Below the pieces are notes generated by a model, which saw only the letters and a list, made by a program, of their open reading frames with translations, had not been told where the DNA came from and ran no database searches. Below are positions 1-8,368 of a stretch of 64,000 nucleotides of DNA, piece after piece. Position 1 is the stretch's first letter. Each line of letters begins with the position of its first letter. Origin of the DNA: 9FT-COMBO-48-23 sp964400675. GTDB taxonomy: Bacteria > Chloroflexota > Dehalococcoidia > GIF9 > UBA5629. The position numbers and the translations under genes were made by a program. The DNA is taken from NCBI GenBank assembly GCA_964400675.1, contig CAYNVO010000006.1, positions 74,472 through 138,471 of the forward strand, written 5' to 3'.

Positions 1-2
1 AT

Positions 3-401
3 CAGAATTACGAGAAGGTCGTAACGCTGGGTTGTGTTGAGGGTTGGAGCGTAACCATTCTTTGGAAGGGCTTACTGGTGAGAGATTTGCTGGCAGAAGC
101 AGACCCATTGCAAGATGCGAAGGTGGTCATATTTTATGCCTATGATGGGTACAACACCTCATTACCAGTCGATTACATAATCAATAATGACATATTAATA
201 GCTTATGCGATGAACGGTGTTACTCTTCCGCCGGAAAGGGGGTTTCCGTTCCAGCTTGTAGCCGAAAACAAATGGGGATATAAGTGGATAAAATGGATAA
301 CGGAGATCGAGCTATCTGACGATGTCGATTATAAAGGCTTTTGGGAGAGGCGTGGTTATTCGAACAGCGCAGACCTTGACGAAGGCTTCTTTGGAAAATG
401 A
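3..401 (+). CDS. Molybdopterin-dependent oxidoreductase, C-terminal part (cut by window edge)
   Basis: The reading frame is open from the first bases of the window, so the 5' end lies outside; an internal ATG at 78 is not the true start. The visible part begins with a conserved segment TLGCVEGWSVTILWKG. The Cys there matches the molybdenum-ligating cysteine of the sulfite-oxidase/YedY (MsrP) fold. The C-terminal stretch ERGFPFQLVAENKWGYKWIK is typical of the same domain. The protein probably carries out an oxygen-atom or redox transfer on a small substrate outside the cytoplasmic membrane. The next gene starts in an ATGA overlap (398-401) and encodes a small His-containing membrane protein, as expected for an enzyme with a membrane haem partner. 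The substrate cannot be told. Confidence 0.82.
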   Translation, partial: QNYEKVVTLGCVEGWSVTILWKGLLVRDLLAEADPLQDAKVVIFYAYDGYNTSLPVDYIINNDILIAYAMNGVTLPPERGFPFQLVAENKWGYKWIKWITEIELSDDVDYKGFWERRGYSNSADLDEGFFGK

Positions 402-640
402 AAAACGTATTGAGGCAAAACCTGGCTAAAAGAGTAGTGCGATGGTTGTTGGTAGTCGTGGTAATTCTCTACATTGTAACTGGTTTTGGCATTACGGAAT
501 ATCGGGCTGTTGAATTTTTAACATTCGGCTCATTGAGCAAGTCACTGTCATTCAAGATTCATAATAATCTGATAATCCCTTTTATAGTCCTGCTAGGCTT
601 GCATATTTATCAGCGAACCAGGAAGGCATGTGAAGTTTGA
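398..640 (+). CDS. Small membrane protein, probable haem b-type anchor of the oxidoreductase
   Basis: 80 aa with two predicted membrane helices (about residues 14-33 and 57-72) separated by a short loop. Histidines occur at the start of helix 2 (KIHNN) and near its end (GLHIY), spaced like haem ligands in cytochrome b561/YedZ-type subunits. The start codon overlaps the stop of the molybdopterin gene (ATGA), which points to translational coupling and a shared complex. It is much shorter than a full four-helix cytochrome b, so it may be a reduced anchor or may work as a multimer. The haem assignment is inference from His placement and context. Confidence 0.6.
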   Translation: MKNVLRQNLAKRVVRWLLVVVVILYIVTGFGITEYRAVEFLTFGSLSKSLSFKIHNNLIIPFIVLLGLHIYQRTRKACEV

Positions 641-673
641 CCACCTGCGGAGCCGAGATTTTCAGCCGTCACA

Positions 674-2731
674 TTAGCTGAAGAAGTCGTTTTCTTCTTT
701 CCTGGGGCAAGAGATGAAGCCGATGACTATTAGCGGGCTGAACACGAAGGCGGTGAGTAATCTAGCTAGCGTATTTATGTTGAAACGCAGCATGAAGTCA
801 GGGTATCTATTCATGTTCTCAATAAAATCAATATACAAATTAGCCAGTGGTACTAGCTGGTCGCGGGGCACACGTTCTAGTGTGTCGGCGGCATCGAAGA
901 GATAAACCGGGCCGCTTATGTAGCTGACCACTGGAAATCCCTCACGGCTGAGCGGGCCGGCATCAGTAGGAACTCCAAGCGGGGTCACCGTGGGGAATAG
1001 AAGGGTGCCATAAAGACCGTAGTGCTGGAGCAAGCCGGCATAGAGGCTGATAGCCAGTGGGTTCTCCTTAAAAAATACCCCCCTTGCTTCTAGGGAGCTG
1101 CTATAAGGCCAGTTGTCGGCGATGTGTTCGATGCTGAGATTGAAAAGGTTCTGTGACAGAATGCCCCCTTTATGCCGCTCGATAAAATCTTCATTGGATG
1201 GTTCTCCAACGAAGTGGGAACCGTTGAGCAAAAAGACCATCGTCCGTTGGCGCCCTTCTGGCGTAAACTGGGCGTAGTAACGGGCAAGAGCCATAACCAT
1301 GCCTACTCCGGAGCTATCTTCGACACCACTGGACCATGGAGAGTCGAAATGTGACGAGATGATGAAGTTACTTTCGCTTTTGCCCGGAAGTATGCTAAAA
1401 ATGTTGACCGCTTCTCCAGCACCTTTGGATATGGTTGCATCAAGGACTAGATTTATCTCCAGCGGGCCTTCCTGCAGTCTCTTTTTTAGCAGCTCACCGT
1501 CTTCTTCTCGGATGTACAGACCGGGCACTGAGCGGATTTGGCCGTCATAGGGAGCGTAGTAGGTGAGCTGTCCCGTGTTGGGATAATCTTCTAAGATATA
1601 AACCGCGCCAATGGCACCGGCTTGTTCAAGCCTTGGGTAGATATGAAAAAGATGGAGTATCCAGCCGATCGGATATGGATGGCTGTTACCGGCAGCGAGG
1701 TTGTCAGGGTCATAAGCCATGTATGAGAATAGCTTCAATTCGTTCCAGCCGATATTTATGGGTGGCAAAGATATAAGTGCCACCTTTCCTGTGACGTCGG
1801 TAGTCTGAAAGTCCGCCTCCGTACCCTCTCCCAGGTAGATGAGTTGGGCAGTAATACCTTCCGATGATGTCTGCCCGCTATAGGGCCAGAAGTAACATTC
1901 CACTTCAGTCGGATTGTCTCCGTTAGGCTCCAAGACCAGCTGCCATTTCTTCTCCTCCCAGTAGTCGAAAGTTGTGCTCTCTGTAGTTACCGGTGGAGCC
2001 GAGCTTTTAAGCCATGCGGTCAATTTAGCAGCGCTGGCTTGGTATGATTCTGAACCTGGGCGGCGCGAGCCAAAGCTGTAGACATCCTTGATGTTTTCAT
2101 AGATTTCGTCTTCGGAGGGCATATCGGCGACCTCAATGAAATTGCCTGTGGTGGGCTTGGATATGGCGTAAATCGATACAGGTATTGCTATCAGCAAAAC
2201 TACCAGAAGGACATTAGAGACTACAAAGGCTGGCATGGTATTGCCTTTGTTTGTCATCCGACCGTAATTTTCACTTTTGAGGAGGTAACCGAAAGTGTAC
2301 AGGGCTAACCCCCCGAGCAGGAAAACGATGATGCCTGCTAACAGTCCCCACCCGGAAAAGTAGGCAACATAGCCGACGGGATGTCTTACCACGAGCCCTC
2401 CGGCAAATTTAGCCGGCAGAGAAAGCAGCGACAGTAGCGGGGAAATTCTGGTCAATGATTCCAGGACTAGCTGCAGTAGAAACCAGGTGCCTACTCCCAT
2501 CCAGGCTCTGCCCAGAAAAGCCAGCCAGTTGACCTCATTGCGGTAAATAATATAAGCCAGTAGCAACAAGGCAACGGGTGGTAACAAGTCGTACCATATA
2601 TTGAATAGAGCCTGCGCGTAGCTGGATGTATTGCCGTATATTGCCAATAGGACAGGTATAAGAGAGAGGAATAGTGAAATTAGCAGGAAAGCCAGAAACT
2701 GGAGCAGCAACCGCCTTGGATGGTTAACCAA
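674..2731 (-). CDS. Membrane-bound M28-family peptidase
   Basis: 685 aa. The N-terminus has four or five hydrophobic helices (about 1-190), a large extracytoplasmic part follows, and a last helix lies near the C-terminus (about 655-675). The middle (about 290-420) resembles a PA-type insert. The peptidase core carries the metal pair SSHFDSPW and GVEDSSGVGM. The usual catalytic Glu-Glu segment reads LLNGSHFVGE here, and the final His-containing segment reads LFDAADTLERV. Some M28 relatives carry this His variant, so the enzyme may be active with altered chemistry or may be degenerate. It stands alone, convergent with the molybdopterin pair. Substrate is likely peptides outside the cell. Confidence 0.8.
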   Translation of the reverse strand: MVNHPRRLLLQFLAFLLISLFLSLIPVLLAIYGNTSSYAQALFNIWYDLLPPVALLLLAYIIYRNEVNWLAFLGRAWMGVGTWFLLQLVLESLTRISPLLSLLSLPAKFAGGLVVRHPVGYVAYFSGWGLLAGIIVFLLGGLALYTFGYLLKSENYGRMTNKGNTMPAFVVSNVLLVVLLIAIPVSIYAISKPTTGNFIEVADMPSEDEIYENIKDVYSFGSRRPGSESYQASAAKLTAWLKSSAPPVTTESTTFDYWEEKKWQLVLEPNGDNPTEVECYFWPYSGQTSSEGITAQLIYLGEGTEADFQTTDVTGKVALISLPPINIGWNELKLFSYMAYDPDNLAAGNSHPYPIGWILHLFHIYPRLEQAGAIGAVYILEDYPNTGQLTYYAPYDGQIRSVPGLYIREEDGELLKKRLQEGPLEINLVLDATISKGAGEAVNIFSILPGKSESNFIISSHFDSPWSSGVEDSSGVGMVMALARYYAQFTPEGRQRTMVFLLNGSHFVGEPSNEDFIERHKGGILSQNLFNLSIEHIADNWPYSSSLEARGVFFKENPLAISLYAGLLQHYGLYGTLLFPTVTPLGVPTDAGPLSREGFPVVSYISGPVYLFDAADTLERVPRDQLVPLANLYIDFIENMNRYPDFMLRFNINTLARLLTAFVFSPLIVIGFISCPRKEENDFFS

Positions 2732-2886
2732 TATCTCTTCCTCAGCCGGGGAATTGTGCCAGATTAAGGTCTATTGTAAATCTTTCCGTAGAACTTGTCA
2801 CCTTGCCACATCTCCTGAAATAACTATCAGAGGATATGGCGGACATTTATAGGTTTTTGTTTTTGATGAACTGCTTGACATGTGAA

Positions 2887-2916
2887 TTGGAAGAGAGTAG
2901 AAATAGCAAGTATAAT
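2887..2916 (+). promoter_or_regulatory. Candidate sigma70-type promoter for the hybrid kinase
   Basis: TTGGAA at 2887-2892 and a perfect TATAAT at 2911-2916 are separated by 18 bp. They lie about 50 bp before the kinase start codon. A TTGACA at 2875-2880 is also present but is 30 bp from the TATAAT. Confidence 0.5.
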
Positions 2917-2967
2917 TGAATCTGGGTGGTGAGCGATAATGGTTATTCCTCTTTAAGGAGGTGGGAG

Positions 2968-5900
2968 ATGAAGGCCACTGCAAAGACAAAGGAGCAGCTA
3001 ATAAAAGAACTGGACTCTTTGCGCAAACGGATTGCTGAGCTGGAAGTAGTGGAAGCCGAACACAAGCGCATAGGGCAGGATTTGAAGCTGCGCGACCAGA
3101 TTTTAGACAAAACTGTCCAGGTGCTGGAAAGTGCAGTTGACCCCATCTTTATTCATGACGCCAAAGGTCGTTTTGTTTATGTTAATGAAGTAGCTGCTCG
3201 GTCGCACGGCTACACGAAAGAAGAATTTCTGAAAATGGACCTCCGCAAGCTTGAGGTCACGGAGTCTGCAAAACTGTTCCAGACGCGCGTGAAGAAAATT
3301 CTGGAAGAGGGGGAAGCCATTTTCGAGGTAGTGCATCATCATAAAGATGGCTCAGTATTGTCATTTGAGATGCATACCAGGACTGTTGAACTAGATGGAA
3401 ACCTCGTGTTTTTCAGCGCCGCGCATGACATCACCGGGCGCAAGCGAATTGAAGAAACACTGCGAGAAAGTGAGTCTAGGTACAAGTACCTTTTTGAGCA
3501 TAGCCAGGTGGCTAATGCCTTAGTCGGGTTAGACGGAAAAATACTTGATGCAAATGAGGCAGCAGCACAGCTTTATGGATATGAAAAGAGCGAGATAATT
3601 GGAAGAGAGTTGCTGGAATTCGTTGCACAGGAGAGCCTGACAAAAGTAGCCGAAGCCTTTGCCCGTGGTTTAGCCGGTACCCATGCTGGCCCCATGGAGA
3701 TTGAAATCGCCACCAAAAGAGGCGCTCGAACCTTCTTCTTCCCTGGAGGTTACCATATGCTATTTGAAGGCGGTAAGGAGAAGGGTTTTTTGATTAGCGC
3801 CGTCGATATAACCGAGCAAAAGAGTGCAGAGAAAGCTTTAAGACATTCTGAGGAGAGATATCGGAGCATTGTTGAAACTGGAGGGGCAGGGATTCTTATC
3901 GGGGATTTGAGCGGAAATATAACCTTTGTGAATGAGTCATTCTGTAAAATACTTGGTTATTCTCAAGAGGAACTGGAAGGAAGATCTTTTGCCGACTTCC
4001 TTCATCCTGACGACAAAGCCATGGTGCTGGAAAAGTTCGCAGAAGGTCTTGCTAGCCCTGAGGCAGGGTATCAACTGGAGTTCAGGGCAATCCATAAGGA
4101 TGGGCGTGTAGTCTGGATATACCCTTCTGTGTCGCCTGTTTTTTACGAAAATGCCCTAACTTCAGGCATGGCAATCGTCTTCGATATCACTGAGCGCAAG
4201 AAGCTAGAAGAAGTTGTGCAAAAATCAGAAGAGAGATATCGGACTATACTGGATGAGATGGATGATGCTTACTTTGAGCTTGACCTTGCTGGCAATTTTA
4301 CCTTTGTGAATGACGCCAATTGCCGCCAGCTAGGCTATTCTCAGGAAGAGCTAATAGGTATGAACTACCGGACTGTTATCCCCAGCGAGGATGTAGAAAA
4401 TGTTTATAAGACCTTTAATCAGGTCTATCGGGAAGGTCAGCCAGTCAGAGCTTTTACTTTTAAGACCGTTAGAAAAGATGGTAGTATCGGGCAGGGCGAA
4501 CTCGCAATTTTTCCCTTGCGAAACGAAAAAGGTGAGATAACCGGCTTCCGGGGAGTGGGGCGTGATATCGCCGCACGCATGCAGATGATTGAAGATTTGA
4601 GGCGGTCAGAGGAGAGATATCGGACTGTTCTTGACGAGATGGAAGAGGCTTACTATGAGGTGGATCTTGCCGGCAATTTTACTTTTTTCAATGAGGCTCT
4701 GGTTGGCAAGTCAGGCCTTTCCAGAGAAGAGTTGATGGGGATGGGATATAAGGCTTACACACCTGCAAAGCACATGGAGAGCGTGTATAAAGCATTCAAT
4801 CAGGTCTACAAGACGGGGAAGCCGCTCAAGGGCATTTCAATGCGTTCTACGAGAAGTGATGGGACACTCATATGCAGCGAGGATACGGTTTTGCCCTTGA
4901 AAAACGAGGCGGGCGAGATTATCGGATTCCGTGGTGTTAGCCACGATGTCACTGAGCGTCTGCAGATGATGGAAGCTTTAAGGCAATCGGAAGAGAGATA
5001 CCGTACCATGCTTGACGAGATGGAAGAGGCTTACTATGAGGTGGATCTTGACGGCAATTTCACTTTCTTCAGCGATGCGCTGTGTCGCCAGTTGGGCTAT
5101 ACCAGAGAAGAGATTATGGGGATGAGCTACAAGGTTTACATACCACGAGAGAACGCCAAAAAAGTATTCGAGGCCTATAATCATGTTTATCTGACAGGTG
5201 AGCCGGTTAAATCATTTGCTTCGGCGCAGATTAGGAAAGACGGAACGCAGGTGTTTACCGAGGACTCAATTTTCCCTTTGAGAAACGAGAACGACGAAGT
5301 CATAGGATTTCGAGGTATTAGCCGTGATGTCACCGGACACAAGCGAGCGGAGGAGGAAAGGAGGCAACTGGAGCAGAAGGCTCAGTTTGCCAGTCGACTG
5401 GCTTCTGTCGGCGAGCTGGCATCGGGTGTCGCCCACGAGATAAATAACCCTCTTACCGCGGTTATAGGTTATGCTCACTTGCTATTAGAGCGAAAAGATG
5501 TCCCCGAGGATATCAGGCGCGACGTGGAAGTTATCAATGAAGGCGCTCAGCGGGTAGCCGGCATTATCAAAAAGTTACTTGTCTTCGCCCGCCAGACCAA
5601 GCCGGAACGGACATATGTTGACATTAACGAAATCATAAGCACCACGCTTGAACTGCGAGCTTACTCCTTGCAGAGCAATAATGTAAAGGTTGTCCTCCAG
5701 TTTGACCCTGATTTGCCCTTGACCGTCGCTGACCCCGGTCAGCTCCAGCAGGTGTTCCTCAATTTAATCATAAATGCCGAAACAGAAGTCAAATTAGCCC
5801 ATGGCGGAGGCAAGATGGCAATCAAGACAGAACAGATAAATAACACCATCAGGGTATCGTTTAAAGACAATGGACTTGGTATAGCTAAAGAAAATCTGGA

Positions 5901-6489
5901 GAGGATATTTAATCCCTTCTTTACTACTAGAAGGGTAGGCCAGGGGACAGGGCTTGGCTTGAGCGTGTGCCACGGTATAATAACCGGACATAAAGGCAGG
6001 ATATGGGCTGAAAGCCAGTTGGGCAAAGGAGCTACCTTTATTGTGGAGTTACCCGTAGTTACCGAGGATAAGCAGTTAGAGTTGCCGGAGCCTGTTGCTA
6101 AAAAGCCTGATAAGGTGACCGGGGCTAAGATACTGGTAGTAGATGATGAGGCGGTGGTAAGGCAGTTCGTAAGCCAGATGCTGATTGATGAAGGGCATGA
6201 AGTGGAAGTTACGGATAGCGCCGAGAGTGCCTTAGAGACGATTAAGAGCAAGGATTACCAGGTCATTATGCTGGACATCAAGATGCCGGGCATGAGTGGC
6301 ATCGAGTTGTACAAGCATTTCCAAAAGGTATCCTTATCTCTGGCAGAGAAGGTGATTTTCATCACCGGCGACGTTATGGGGCCAAGCACTATGGCTTTTC
6401 TTTCCAGGACTAAAGTGCCTTATATTATCAAGCCGTTCGATGCCAAGCAGTTGAGGGCAGAGATAAACGGCGTATTAGCCAGAGAGTGA
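2968..6489 (+). CDS. Hybrid sensor histidine kinase with six PAS domains and a receiver domain
   Basis: 1173 aa. The start was set at the ATG at 2968 because AAGGAGGTGGGAG lies directly before it; the frame is open 14 codons further upstream without an SD. An N-terminal coiled coil (about 1-45) is followed by six PAS domains (starts near residues 46, 165, 293, 420, 547 and 673). HisKA follows with H-box ASGVAHEINNPLT (His823), then HATPase with DNGLGI and GTGLGL, and a C-terminal receiver with acceptor Asp1103 (MLDIKMPG). No transmembrane helix is seen, so it is a cytoplasmic sensor. PAS 4-6 are near-copies of one another, a sign of recent tandem duplication. No DNA-binding regulator is adjacent, so its output is unknown. 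Confidence 0.93.
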   Translation: MKATAKTKEQLIKELDSLRKRIAELEVVEAEHKRIGQDLKLRDQILDKTVQVLESAVDPIFIHDAKGRFVYVNEVAARSHGYTKEEFLKMDLRKLEVTESAKLFQTRVKKILEEGEAIFEVVHHHKDGSVLSFEMHTRTVELDGNLVFFSAAHDITGRKRIEETLRESESRYKYLFEHSQVANALVGLDGKILDANEAAAQLYGYEKSEIIGRELLEFVAQESLTKVAEAFARGLAGTHAGPMEIEIATKRGARTFFFPGGYHMLFEGGKEKGFLISAVDITEQKSAEKALRHSEERYRSIVETGGAGILIGDLSGNITFVNESFCKILGYSQEELEGRSFADFLHPDDKAMVLEKFAEGLASPEAGYQLEFRAIHKDGRVVWIYPSVSPVFYENALTSGMAIVFDITERKKLEEVVQKSEERYRTILDEMDDAYFELDLAGNFTFVNDANCRQLGYSQEELIGMNYRTVIPSEDVENVYKTFNQVYREGQPVRAFTFKTVRKDGSIGQGELAIFPLRNEKGEITGFRGVGRDIAARMQMIEDLRRSEERYRTVLDEMEEAYYEVDLAGNFTFFNEALVGKSGLSREELMGMGYKAYTPAKHMESVYKAFNQVYKTGKPLKGISMRSTRSDGTLICSEDTVLPLKNEAGEIIGFRGVSHDVTERLQMMEALRQSEERYRTMLDEMEEAYYEVDLDGNFTFFSDALCRQLGYTREEIMGMSYKVYIPRENAKKVFEAYNHVYLTGEPVKSFASAQIRKDGTQVFTEDSIFPLRNENDEVIGFRGISRDVTGHKRAEEERRQLEQKAQFASRLASVGELASGVAHEINNPLTAVIGYAHLLLERKDVPEDIRRDVEVINEGAQRVAGIIKKLLVFARQTKPERTYVDINEIISTTLELRAYSLQSNNVKVVLQFDPDLPLTVADPGQLQQVFLNLIINAETEVKLAHGGGKMAIKTEQINNTIRVSFKDNGLGIAKENLERIFNPFFTTRRVGQGTGLGLSVCHGIITGHKGRIWAESQLGKGATFIVELPVVTEDKQLELPEPVAKKPDKVTGAKILVVDDEAVVRQFVSQMLIDEGHEVEVTDSAESALETIKSKDYQVIMLDIKMPGMSGIELYKHFQKVSLSLAEKVIFITGDVMGPSTMAFLSRTKVPYIIKPFDAKQLRAEINGVLARE

Positions 6490-6508
6490 TTTGCTAAAAC
6501 TCCCCGTA

Positions 6509-6591
6509 GGGGTCATCTACCCACAGATGACCCAGCACGGCGGTCACCCGTCCTTCCCGGGAAGGACCCGTAGGCGAGTGACACGTAGAAA
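6509..6591. repeat. Hairpin-bearing direct repeat, copy 1
   Basis: This copy begins with GGTCATCT, six bases, then AGATGACC, so it can form a hairpin, and ends with CACGTAGAAA. It matches 6908-6970 but carries about 20 extra bases containing the palindrome CCTTCCCGGGAAGG. It lies just after the kinase stop and could act as its terminator. Confidence 0.7.
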
Positions 6592-6606
6592 ATTCGGGTT
6601 GTGCTA

Positions 6607-6846
6607 ATGTGTAGATTCTTCAAAAAGAAAGAAAAAAGGACTGGCAAGGATACATCAAAGCCGTGGTGGATAAGTGATTCACCACATGCAGCGATAGGCG
6701 ACGAAAATGATGCTCCAGATTGGGCAAGGCGAGGTAAAATAATAATACGCAATCAAACGTGCCCTTACTGCTATAGCAACAAAGTAGTTAATGCTGGTTA
6801 TGGTGGCAGAATGCGGTGTAGAAATTGTGGTCGTATATTTAGTTGA
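6607..6846 (+). CDS. Small zinc-ribbon protein of unknown function
   Basis: 79 aa from the ATG at 6607; a GTG two codons upstream (6601) is an alternative, and neither has a clear SD. The N-terminus is very basic (RFFKKKEKR). The C-terminal half holds a CPYC and CRNC pair about 17 residues apart, a typical four-Cys zinc ribbon, and it ends GRIFS. Such ribbons bind nucleic acid or serve as structural modules. The gene lies exactly between two copies of a hairpin-bearing direct repeat (6509-6591 and 6908-6970), which suggests it may have arrived or moved as a unit. No function is assigned. Confidence 0.55.
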   Translation: MCRFFKKKEKRTGKDTSKPWWISDSPHAAIGDENDAPDWARRGKIIIRNQTCPYCYSNKVVNAGYGGRMRCRNCGRIFS

Positions 6847-6907
6847 GGGATAATGGATAAACAACCAAGGGTGAACTTAACCTCTTTTTGGTTTTTGACT
6901 TTTTTCT

Positions 6908-6970
6908 GGGGTCATCTGTCCACAGATGACCCGACAGGGCGGTCACCCGTAGGCGGCTGAAACGTAGAAA
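6908..6970. repeat. Hairpin-bearing direct repeat, copy 2
   Basis: GGTCATCTG, four bases, then CAGATGACC gives a perfect 9-bp stem at 6909-6930. It is followed by GGCGGTCACCCGTAGGCG and CGTAGAAA, as in copy 1. It lies between the zinc-ribbon ORF and the NUDIX gene stop, where a hairpin could end transcripts from either side. Confidence 0.7.
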
Positions 6971-6982
6971 TATAGTCTGTTC

Positions 6983-7354
6983 TTAATGCTTTCGGTAGTA
7001 ACCTAAGATTACCTTAACGTGTCCAAACACGTCAGCTGGACTTTTCATGTCCCACCACATATATGCTTTAAGCTCACCTCCCTTTTTGAGGTGTACGTGG
7101 CCATCGGCCTCAATTAGATATGCTCTATGTTCAGTTACAGGACTTTTAAATGAGCCTAGCCACGTTGTCTTTGTTGCTCTTAATCCTGTCTCCTCATGCA
7201 ATTCTCTGGCAGCAGCCTGATATGAACGTTCGCCCTTATGCACCCCTCCACCCGGGAGAGACCAGTGGTGAGCTCCCTTATCCTTAACCAACAGGACTTT
7301 GCCATGTCTAATCACAACTGCATCGCCTCTTTTGCGTAGGTGTTTGCCGTTCAT
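6983..7354 (-). CDS. NUDIX hydrolase
   Basis: 123 aa, the normal length of a single-domain NUDIX protein. The Nudix box is complete: GGGVHKGERSYQAAARELHEETGL at about residues 35-58, with the REXXEE metal-binding core (RELHEE). Such enzymes split nucleoside diphosphates linked to another group, and the substrate cannot be read from the sequence. It lies five bases downstream of the Nmad3-like gene on the same strand, so the two are likely co-transcribed. The pairing fits a role in nucleotide or modified-nucleotide handling, but that is inference. Confidence 0.88.
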   Translation of the reverse strand: MNGKHLRKRGDAVVIRHGKVLLVKDKGAHHWSLPGGGVHKGERSYQAAARELHEETGLRATKTTWLGSFKSPVTEHRAYLIEADGHVHLKKGGELKAYMWWDMKSPADVFGHVKVILGYYRKH

Positions 7355-7359
7355 TTGCC

Positions 7360-8334
7360 TTAGCTCATGCCGTGAAGTGGTGACTTTCTATATACGTTGC
7401 CAACAACTTGTTCAAGCAGTCTGTCAAACCATCGGCAGAACTCTTCACTTTTGTCAAAGACAGCTTCTTGCCATTGCCCAGAGGTCTCTACCAGACATGA
7501 GCCATCCTCACGCACAACCCATTTTCTGTGCTGCAAGAGTGAGGGACGTTTCTCAAAAAAGAAGCTTGGTAGGCTCCATCGGCTAGGTATCCACCTTCTT
7601 GGTTCCTGTACAGAGTCAGAGGCAGTAAGACACAGGTCTTTGTTTAATCTAGAGAAATAGCCGCAACCCGGGATATTGCTACGGTCATTGAAGAGAAATT
7701 TATCAGCAATATATAGGGTGTTGTTTACATACTTCTTAAAGTAGTTTTTAGTGGCATGAGGATGTTTTGATAATAGTCTCAAATCACTAATATCTTCATA
7801 TTTCTTGATGACCTCTTTGACTCTGAGCCACCCGTAGATGAAGTACAATCCTTTGTCAAGGTGTTCATGGCTAATATTAGGAACAATTCTGTTCTCCGTA
7901 TTTTGTATTGGTGTGAATCGACTAAAGAACAGAAAGAGACTACCTTTACCTACGCCTTGGTTGGCTAAATGCGTTTGTGCTCTATCCACTTGACCAAATG
8001 TACCGATTGGATGATTATCTTCTGCTAACCATGGACATGGGCCAAGCCAAGGATCGAAATGGGCGTATTCAGACTCTTTACCCTTGATTTTAGCCTTCTT
8101 TCCCATAGCTGCCATTAAGCTCTTTAAATTTGTTTCAGAGTAGCTGGGTAGATAGTTACTTTGTATGCGGATATCTTCGTATTTTTGGCTGTTACAGATG
8201 TCGCGTTCAATATCATCTATAGGAATCGGTAATACAACATATTTGCCAGTCTGGGGATCAAATGGTGAATAACTTCCTCCAGCCTTAGAATCGAAGCCTT
8301 TTCTGCTCAACACAACCTTTCTGAACTCGCCCAT
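7360..8334 (-). CDS. Nmad3-like putative nucleotide-modification-associated protein
   Basis: 324 aa. The start was chosen at 8334 because GGAGGAAAACAA lies just before that ATG; the frame is open six codons further. The N-terminus KVVLSRKGFDSKAGGSYSP, the LPIPIDD segment, the middle QTHLANQGVGKGSLFLFFS, the IYGWLRV strand and a later HPH motif match my memory of the Nmad3 domain. That domain was defined by comparative genomics among DNA base hypermodification systems. Its biochemical role is not established. It is paired with a NUDIX hydrolase gene (gap 5 bp) beside a repeat-flanked zinc-ribbon ORF, which gives the patch an accessory character. No methyltransferase or TET/JBP gene is nearby. 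The family call comes from motif recognition only. Confidence 0.62.
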   Translation of the reverse strand: MGEFRKVVLSRKGFDSKAGGSYSPFDPQTGKYVVLPIPIDDIERDICNSQKYEDIRIQSNYLPSYSETNLKSLMAAMGKKAKIKGKESEYAHFDPWLGPCPWLAEDNHPIGTFGQVDRAQTHLANQGVGKGSLFLFFSRFTPIQNTENRIVPNISHEHLDKGLYFIYGWLRVKEVIKKYEDISDLRLLSKHPHATKNYFKKYVNNTLYIADKFLFNDRSNIPGCGYFSRLNKDLCLTASDSVQEPRRWIPSRWSLPSFFFEKRPSLLQHRKWVVREDGSCLVETSGQWQEAVFDKSEEFCRWFDRLLEQVVGNVYRKSPLHGMS

Positions 8335-8368
8335 TTGTTTTCCTCCAATCATTGTTAAGGCTCTAAGT

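Noticed and set aside
2875..2880. TTGACA as the -35 for the kinase promoter
   Set aside because: It is 30 bp from the TATAAT; the TTGGAA at 2887 with an 18-bp spacer fits better.
5739..6251. 170-aa minus-strand ORF inside the hybrid kinase
   Set aside because: It lies fully antisense to the HATPase and receiver domains, has low-complexity Ser/Leu/Pro content and no SD.
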